From the NCBI RefSeq assembly GCF_016924645.1, contig NZ_JAFFJV010000005.1, positions 203,823 to 267,822 of the forward strand: 64,000 nucleotides of DNA, in the 5' to 3' direction. The translations under genes and the position numbers were made by a program. The DNA is from Rufibacter psychrotolerans. Its GTDB lineage: Bacteria; Bacteroidota; Bacteroidia; Cytophagales; Hymenobacteraceae. The notes below the pieces were generated by a model that was given only the letters and a program-made list of their open reading frames with translations, ran no database searches and was not told the DNA's origin. Below are positions 59,061 to 64,000 of this stretch, in pieces; the first letter of the stretch is position 1; every line of letters starts with the position of its first letter.

Positions 59061-59102
59061 CCTGTTTTGCCTGTGTTTTCTAGAAAATAGCCTTAAATTG
59101 GA
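59061..59102. repeat. Dispersed palindrome copy S
   Basis: CCTGTTTTGCCTGTGTTTTC and TAGAAAATAGCCTTAAATTGG (segments), the second copy in the same divergent region, ending 28 bases before the acylase start codon. The arms are less well paired. Confidence 0.6.
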
Positions 59103-59129
59103 CATCCATCAGTTGATCTTTCCTGCTTC

Positions 59130-61334
59130 ATGAAATCCATTGCCAAACCCATTGCGTTTTACTTCCTGTTTGTCTTTTTCCTGTTCTCCTGCGCCACCGG
59201 CGAGAAGATGGCTTCCTCCAGAGAGGTAGACAAGTGGCAGGAACAGGCGGCGCGCGTCACCATTATACGCGATGATTTTGGCGTGCCCCACGTCTACGGC
59301 AAAACCGATGCCGATGCGGTCTTCGGGCTTTTATATGCGCAGTGCGAAGATGATTTTAACCGGGTGGAGCGCAATTACATCTGGGCCATCGGCCGGCTGG
59401 CCGAAGTGGAAGGCCAGGAAATGCTCTACAGCGATCTGCGGGCCCGGCTGTTCATGACCAAAGAGGAAGCCATCCGGCACTACGAGAAAAGCCCCGAGTG
59501 GCTGAAAACCCTCTGCCAGGCCTTCGCCGATGGCATCAACTACTACCTGCACACGCACCCCGAGGTGAAGCCCAAACTACTGACGCGCTTTGAGCCCTGG
59601 ATGCCCATGTACTTCACCGAGGGCTCCATTGGCGGCGACATAGAAAGTATCGCTACAGACAAGATCAAGGCGTTCTATGGAGAGAACAAAGCCGCAGGGC
59701 TTACGGGCTATCATCCGGCCACGCAGCCCAACCTTCTGGCGGAACCCAAAGGCTCCAACGGCTTTACCATCTCGGGCAAACGTACGGCCTCGGGCAACGC
59801 CATGCTGCTGATCAATCCGCATACGTCTTTCTTCTTTAGGGGCGAGGTGCACGCGGTGAGCGAAGAGGGCCTGAACGCGTACGGCGCCGTGACCTGGGGG
59901 CAGTTCTTCATTTACCAGGGCTTCAACGAGAAAACCGGCTGGATGCACACCTCGGCGTACGTAGACGTGATAGATGAATTTGAGGAAACCATTGTGAAGA
60001 AAGATGGCAAGCTGTTCTACCAGTACGGTAGTGAGCAGCGGCCGGTCAGTACTTCTCAGGTAACCCTGGCTTACAAAGAAGGCAACGAGATCAAACAGAA
60101 AACCTTTACCACTTACCGGACTCACCACGGCCCCATCACGCACCAGAACGGAAACAAATGGGTAGCCACCGCCCTGATGTGGAAACCGGTAGAGGCGCTT
60201 ACCCAATCCTACACCCGCACCAAGAAGCGCAACCTGAAGGAGTTCAACGAGATGATGCAGATGAGGACCAACTCGTCTAACGGCACCGTCTACGCCGATG
60301 CCGAGGGCAACATTGCCTATTACCACGGTAACTTCTTCCCCAAGCGCGACACGGCCTTTGACTACTCCAAGCCCGTAGACGGCAGCAACCCCAAAACCGA
60401 CTGGCAGGGACTGCACCCGCTGGAAGAAACCATTCGGGTGATCAACCCGCCCAACGGCTGGATTCAGAACTGCAACTCCACGCCGTTTACCAGCGCCGGC
60501 GAATACAGCCCCAAAAAAGAAGATTACCCCGTGTACATGGCGCCTTCGCCCGAGAACTTCCGGGGCATCCATGCGGTGCGGTTGCTCAAGAAAGCCGAGA
60601 ACCTGACCTTGGATAAACTCATTAGCCTGGCCTACGACCCGTACCTGCCCGGCTTTGAGGTGCTCATTCCCGGCTTGGTGAAGGCGTACGATAAGCTCAA
60701 GCCCAACGACCCTAAGCTGAGAGAGGCCATGGAGGTGATGCGCCGTTGGGATTATGCCGTGTCCAAAGAATCGGTGGCTATGTCTTTGGCGCACTTTTAC
60801 GCCACTCTTTCCACGAGGAACGGCAGTGCCCCTAAGAGTATGAACCTGATCCAGCGCTTTGACTACTACGCAAACCAATCGCCGGAGCAGGAGCGGCTGG
60901 ATCTGTTCCGCCAGGCCATGAACCAGGTGGAAAAAGACTTCGGGCAATGGAACACGCCCTGGGGCGAGATCAACCGCTTTCAGCGCCTCACCGGCGACAT
61001 TCAGCAGCCGTTCAATGATGCCAAACCGAGCCTTCCCATTGGCATGGCCTCGGGGAACTGGGGCGCCCTGGCCTCATACGGTGCTAACTCCTACAACACC
61101 AAACGCCTGTACGGCACCTCCGGCAACAGCTTTGTGGCCGTGGTGGAGTTTGGGCCTAAGGTGAAGGCCAAAACCCTGCTGGCGGGCGGACAAAGCGGCG
61201 ACCCAGCCTCACCGCATTTTGATGACCAGGCCCAACGCTACGCCGATGTGCAGTTCAAAGACGTGGCCTATTACCGGGAGGATGTGGAGAAACGCGCCAA
61301 AGCCACCTACCACCCGGGAGAGAAAAGACAATAG
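59130..61334 (+). CDS. Penicillin acylase family lipoprotein (Ntn hydrolase)
   Basis: A 734-residue exported protein with lipobox LFSC (Cys21), so it is probably anchored to a membrane. Alpha-chain features: VTIIRDDFGVPHVYGKTDADAVFGLLYAQCEDDFNRVE. The N-terminal nucleophile of the beta chain is Ser209 in EPKGSNGFTISG, after Gly208, where autocleavage is expected; the conserved LLINPHTSFFFRGEVHAV and later TYRTHHGPI blocks follow. The family hydrolyses amide bonds of acylated compounds (beta-lactams, N-acyl-homoserine lactones, aculeacin-like lipopeptides). The substrate cannot be told from sequence. A secreted M20 peptidase gene follows 45 bases later on the same strand, suggesting joint breakdown of an N-acylated peptide or amino-acid substrate. 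Confidence 0.9.
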   Translation: MKSIAKPIAFYFLFVFFLFSCATGEKMASSREVDKWQEQAARVTIIRDDFGVPHVYGKTDADAVFGLLYAQCEDDFNRVERNYIWAIGRLAEVEGQEMLYSDLRARLFMTKEEAIRHYEKSPEWLKTLCQAFADGINYYLHTHPEVKPKLLTRFEPWMPMYFTEGSIGGDIESIATDKIKAFYGENKAAGLTGYHPATQPNLLAEPKGSNGFTISGKRTASGNAMLLINPHTSFFFRGEVHAVSEEGLNAYGAVTWGQFFIYQGFNEKTGWMHTSAYVDVIDEFEETIVKKDGKLFYQYGSEQRPVSTSQVTLAYKEGNEIKQKTFTTYRTHHGPITHQNGNKWVATALMWKPVEALTQSYTRTKKRNLKEFNEMMQMRTNSSNGTVYADAEGNIAYYHGNFFPKRDTAFDYSKPVDGSNPKTDWQGLHPLEETIRVINPPNGWIQNCNSTPFTSAGEYSPKKEDYPVYMAPSPENFRGIHAVRLLKKAENLTLDKLISLAYDPYLPGFEVLIPGLVKAYDKLKPNDPKLREAMEVMRRWDYAVSKESVAMSLAHFYATLSTRNGSAPKSMNLIQRFDYYANQSPEQERLDLFRQAMNQVEKDFGQWNTPWGEINRFQRLTGDIQQPFNDAKPSLPIGMASGNWGALASYGANSYNTKRLYGTSGNSFVAVVEFGPKVKAKTLLAGGQSGDPASPHFDDQAQRYADVQFKDVAYYREDVEKRAKATYHPGEKRQ

Positions 61335-61379
61335 AAGCCATTCTCTCCAACCCATACCAACAGCACTAACAAACAACCC

Positions 61380-62711
61380 ATGAATTCCTTCTCTCAGCTC
61401 CTGCTCCGCGGTCTTTTGCCAGTCACCTTTGCTCTCGGCACTTTGCCTGCCTTGGCCCAATCTACAGAAGCCGCCAAGCCCATCGCCGTTAACAAGCGTT
61501 ACGAAAACGAGATAAAAGCCCTGGCCAGGAACTCCGCGGTAAAAGCTGCTTTCAAGACCATTCTGGAGCTGGAGCCGCAAACACTCCAGGACCTGATTAC
61601 GCTCACTGAGATACCAGCGCCGCCTTTCAAGGAAGAAGTACGCGGCCGAAAGTACGCCGAGATGCTGCGGGCTGCCGGGGCCGATTCGGTCTGGATAGAT
61701 GAAGTAGGCAACGTGTTGGCGCGCCGAAAAGGGAAAAACGGCTCCAAAACGGTAGTCATGGAGGCGCACCTGGACACGGTGTTCCCCGAGGGCACCGATG
61801 TGAAAGTGAAACAACGCGGCGACACGCTCCTCGCCCCTGGCGTTGGCGATGACACCCGCGGTTTGGCCATGGTGCTGTCGGTTTTAAAGACTTTGGAGAA
61901 AACCGGCCTGGAAACGGAAGCCGATGTCTTGTTCATAGGCACCGTAGGCGAAGAGGGCTTGGGCGACTTGCGGGGCGTTAAGCACCTGTTTTCCGAAAAA
62001 GGCCCCAAAATCGATTCGTACATTGCCGTGGACGGAACCGGCATTGGGACGGTAACCAACCGGGGCCTGGGTTCGCACCGGTACCGCATCACGTTCAAAG
62101 GTCCGGGAGGGCATTCTTCGGGGGCTTTCGGGCTGGCGAATCCGCACAATGCCTTGGGCCGGGCCATCCACTACTTCGCCGTAGCCGCCGATCAGTTTAC
62201 CAAAGAAGGCATAAGAACCACCTACAACGTGGGCGTGATTGGCGGCGGCACCTCGGTGAACTCTATTCCGTTTGAGTCCTGGATGGAAGTAGACATGCGC
62301 TCTGAGAGCCCCGAGCGGGTGGAAGGCATTGACAAACTCCTGCAAGCTGCCGTGCAGCGGGCCTTGCAGGAGGAAAACCAGATGAAGCGCCTGGGGGCCA
62401 ACCTGACGGTGGAGGTGAAACTGATTGGCGACCGTCCGGCGGGCGGCGTAGACCCTGGTGTGGCCTTGGTGCAGCGCAGTATGGCCGCCACCCGGTTCCT
62501 GGGCACGGAGCCGGCGCTTCGGGTGGGTTCCACCAATTCCAATATCGCCTTCTCCAAAGGCATCCCGGCGGTGACCATTGGCAGCGGCGGCAAAGGCGGC
62601 GGAGCGCATGCCCTGGACGAGTATTGGATCAACGACAAAGCCTACTTGGGCGCTCAGCGTGCCTTGCTCCTGCTCCTGGCCGAAGCGGGTATGGTGAAGG
62701 GGAAGAGGTAA
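61380..62711 (+). CDS. Secreted M20/M25/M40-family metallopeptidase
   Basis: A 443-residue exported zinc peptidase with a signal peptide (1-27, LGTLPALAQ). Metal-binding and catalytic motifs: MEAHLDTVFPEG (His130, Asp132), GVGDDTRG (Asp157 bridging) and GTVGEEGLGDLRG (Glu191 base, Glu192 ligand), then a dimerisation domain (GPGGHSSGAFGLANPHNALGRAI) and a final metal His in GGGAHALDEYW. It resembles peptidase T/PepD-like exopeptidases that split short peptides or N-acyl amino acids; specificity is uncertain. It is the second gene of a likely operon with the acylase. A palindrome-like segment (61983-62013) encodes HLFSEKGPKI in frame. A possible pseudoknot terminator follows. Confidence 0.9.
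   Translation: MNSFSQLLLRGLLPVTFALGTLPALAQSTEAAKPIAVNKRYENEIKALARNSAVKAAFKTILELEPQTLQDLITLTEIPAPPFKEEVRGRKYAEMLRAAGADSVWIDEVGNVLARRKGKNGSKTVVMEAHLDTVFPEGTDVKVKQRGDTLLAPGVGDDTRGLAMVLSVLKTLEKTGLETEADVLFIGTVGEEGLGDLRGVKHLFSEKGPKIDSYIAVDGTGIGTVTNRGLGSHRYRITFKGPGGHSSGAFGLANPHNALGRAIHYFAVAADQFTKEGIRTTYNVGVIGGGTSVNSIPFESWMEVDMRSESPERVEGIDKLLQAAVQRALQEENQMKRLGANLTVEVKLIGDRPAGGVDPGVALVQRSMAATRFLGTEPALRVGSTNSNIAFSKGIPAVTIGSGGKGGGAHALDEYWINDKAYLGAQRALLLLLAEAGMVKGKR
61983..62013. repeat. Palindrome-like segment inside the M20 gene
   Basis: CACCTGTTTTCCGAAAAAGG then CCCCAAAATCG closely matches the inner and right part of the family. It is in frame and disrupts no visible motif. It may be chance resemblance or a coding copy. 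Confidence 0.4.
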
Positions 62712-62736
62712 TAAGAGTTAAGCAGTATGTTGAAGT

Positions 62737-62793
62737 TCCTGCAGAAGATGTGGTACATCTAGGTGCTGCTTCTTCTGCAGGACCACATTTTTT
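62737..62793 (+). terminator. Hairpin terminator with possible H-type pseudoknot
   Basis: Perfect 12-bp stem TCCTGCAGAAGA (62737-62748) with TCTTCTGCAGGA (62771-62782). Within the loop, ATGTGGT (62748-62754) can pair with ACCACAT (62782-62788) just downstream, in pseudoknot order, and a T-run follows. It is a terminator for the acylase-M20 operon at least. Confidence 0.65.
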
Positions 62794-63003
62794 GGGTATT
62801 ACCAATGGCAGTAGGGGATCTTAGAAGGGGTAATTGTGATGCTAACCACATGCCTGTGACCCGACTTTAGGAAGAGAAAGGCGTGGATGGGTTAAAACAG
62901 GCACAAAACGGCAAATAGAAATGACAGAATTAGTTGCTGCCCGTTAATTAGCTTTACGGCTGAAGGAATCTGTGATTGGCAAAGTTGATACCTATGCTCT
63001 TGT
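62794..63003. other. Intergenic, half palindrome only
   Basis: AT-richer spacer. GTTAAAACAGGCACAAAACGGC near 62893 resembles a family right arm. No gene or promoter seen. Confidence 0.4.
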
Positions 63004-63339
63004 TCACACATCCTCCCCTGAGTTTCCTTCCTTTGATTGGCTGTATCTTGCTGAATCTTCAATAAACTTAATAAGGTATGGGTTTTTCATGTCGTCTTCA
63101 TGGCTCTGGGGGATGATAGAGTCAAACTGAATGGGGTTGAAGGAAATACCCGGCACCTCCTCAAAATAAACGTAAGAAGTAGAGGAAAAAACCATTGTTT
63201 CCTCTACGGTGTAGATTTCCCCCAACTTCAGGTGTCTTTGGATATTATCCTTGTCGTGACCATACCCCATCATCATGTAGTTCTCCTTAAGCTTGACCTT
63301 ATGCCCAGGAAGGGCATAGATAGACATAGTAGAATCCAT
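63004..63339 (-). CDS. Hypothetical protein
   Basis: A 111-residue soluble protein of unrecognised family. It reads as a compact beta fold: LPGHKVKLKENYMMMGYGHDKDN, LKLGEIYTVEETMVFSSTSYVYFEEVPGISFNPIQF; the LGEIYTVE followed by strand pairs suggests an SH3-like small barrel. A helical acidic tail follows (DDMKNPYLIKFIEDSARYSQ). There is no leader or membrane span. A second ATG four codons in is also possible. The DNA is AT-richer than the neighbouring M20 gene. It probably belongs with the next minus-strand gene, 80 bases upstream, as an accessory pair. Confidence 0.65.
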   Translation of the reverse strand: MDSTMSIYALPGHKVKLKENYMMMGYGHDKDNIQRHLKLGEIYTVEETMVFSSTSYVYFEEVPGISFNPIQFDSIIPQSHEDDMKNPYLIKFIEDSARYSQSKEGNSGEDV

Positions 63340-63419
63340 AGGAATTAGGTTAAAGTAAGAGGCTTCATCTTTTTAGATACTAAATCCTAAAGCCAAAGTT
63401 TTTAAAAATGACTTAACAG

Positions 63420-63857
63420 CTACATGATTTTGCTGATGACAAAATTGGTGTTCTTGATGAACGTAACCCCATCGCGCTCTTCCAGTTCAAAGCCTTTCTT
63501 CTCCTCATTATTATTGGCCTTTTCCCTTTCGTTGTACTCCTTCAAGATGGCCATTGCCTCTTTTATTTTGTTATTTCTAAGCTCGTCGTAATACTCCAGA
63601 TAGGCCAATACTTGTAGAAAGTTCAGGCCCCGTATGAATATGCCCGCCGGGTGGATAAGCTTCCAGTAGAAAAGGAACAAGCCGTTTTTAACTTCCAATA
63701 TTGCGCCTTTACTCAAATACCTCTCATAAAGCAAGCTGGTGTAATTGCTGGCCTCATTTGGGTTTGTGCCCTCATTCAGGAAGATTTTCGATTCTATATT
63801 CTTGAACTGCCTGTTATAGGCTGCCACGCGAAGGAGAAGATTGTAGTGTTCATCCAT
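63420..63857 (-). CDS. Hypothetical protein
   Basis: A 145-residue mostly helical soluble protein of unrecognised family: DEHYNLLLRVAAYNRQFKNIESKIFLNEG, NYTSLLYERYLSKGAILEVKNGLFLFYWKL, FLQVLAYLEYYDELRNNKIKEAMAILKEYNEREKANNNEEKK, then a short C-terminal strand pair (DGVTFIKNTNFVISKIM). The aromatic, amphipathic helices and lack of enzyme motifs suggest a binding or regulatory protein. There is no leader. AT-rich composition sets it apart from the GC-rich core genes. It lies upstream of the 111-residue gene on the same strand. Confidence 0.65.
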   Translation of the reverse strand: MDEHYNLLLRVAAYNRQFKNIESKIFLNEGTNPNEASNYTSLLYERYLSKGAILEVKNGLFLFYWKLIHPAGIFIRGLNFLQVLAYLEYYDELRNNKIKEAMAILKEYNEREKANNNEEKKGFELEERDGVTFIKNTNFVISKIM

Positions 63858-64000
63858 TCTGTATTCAGTTAATTAACCCAAGTTGCGATTTACTCGATGA
63901 CTTGAGTTAGAGAGTAGGCGGAGATAAATAGGATAAGCTTAAGGATGAATCCTTGGGCAGTGACGGCATGGATTTTCTTTGGGAAAAAGCCGGTGATACC
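63858..64000. other. Trailing non-coding edge
   Basis: The last 143 bases contain no credible frame. A gene may begin beyond the window. Confidence 0.4.

Noticed and set aside
59577..60947. 456-residue minus-strand frame antisense to the acylase gene
   Set aside because: The plus strand carries a full family protein with catalytic Ser and lipobox; the antisense frame has no recognisable domain.
1..64000. tRNA, rRNA or riboswitch genes
   Set aside because: No cloverleaf with CCA-end context, rRNA core sequence or known aptamer core was recognised by eye; a covariance scan would be needed to exclude small RNAs.

Overview
The window looks like a chromosomal segment of an aerobic, gliding-type Bacteroidota, most likely order Cytophagales, family Hymenobacteraceae (Rufibacter/Pontibacter/Hymenobacter relatives). 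This is inferred from type IX secretion (T9SS) sorting tails of both type A and type B, PorP/SprF and PorE-like OmpA proteins, DUF4159-MoxR-DUF58-BatA-DUF4175 genes, Bacteroidota promoter boxes (TAnnTTTG), weak Shine-Dalgarno sequences and GC-rich coding DNA. I see no rRNA, tRNA, phage, insertion sequence or CRISPR array.

Layout. 0.2-7 kb: housekeeping and accessory singles (T9SS-A protein, cyanophycinase, MBL-rhodanese sulfur enzyme, DUF481 barrel, ArfB ribosome rescue factor, small secreted proteins). 7-9.6 kb: BlaI repressor and M56 metallopeptidase antirepressor, with three TACGA-type dyads upstream and a periplasmic coiled coil carrying a regular histidine stripe. 9.7-11 kb: CtaG-like and DUF2243 membrane proteins. 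11.4-17.6 kb: two unrecognised small proteins, a secreted GH2 glycosidase, a DUF2807 protein and a PD40 propeller. 18-21 kb: TldD (Tat leader) and PmbA/TldE. 21-31.6 kb: a DUF4160-DUF2442 pair, then DUF4159, MoxR, DUF58, BatA-like, DUF4175 and an undescribed membrane protein. This MoxR locus is broken by a DUF559 nuclease gene with a perfect 28-bp inverted repeat, and by REP-like DNA plus a SpoU methyltransferase gene. 31.7-36.2 kb: a beta-helix lipoprotein and a TPR histidine kinase/NarL regulator pair. 36.5-54 kb: two T9SS type B surface-protein cassettes, each a giant repeat protein followed within a few bases by a PorP/SprF partner. One cassette also has a PorE-like OmpA protein, and its giant protein starts with an ice-binding-like DUF3494 domain. 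54.8-62.7 kb: gamma-glutamyltransferase, K+ channel with RCK domains, penicillin-acylase-family lipoprotein and secreted M20 peptidase. 63-63.9 kb: two unrecognised genes.

Running through the whole window is a dispersed imperfect palindrome, roughly CTGTTTTGGGGCCGTTTT - short loop - AAAACGGCCCCAAAACAG, in at least 14 intergenic places. Its outer arms differ between loci but stay complementary within a locus. Several copies lie between divergent genes, where a terminator is not expected, and two similar segments lie inside reading frames. Together with the REP-like elements and the DUF559 insertion, these repeats are the least explained part of the window. The most system-like candidates are the MoxR/DUF4175 membrane operon with its undescribed last gene, the DUF3494-headed adhesin cassette, and the BlaI/M56 pair with the histidine stripe.
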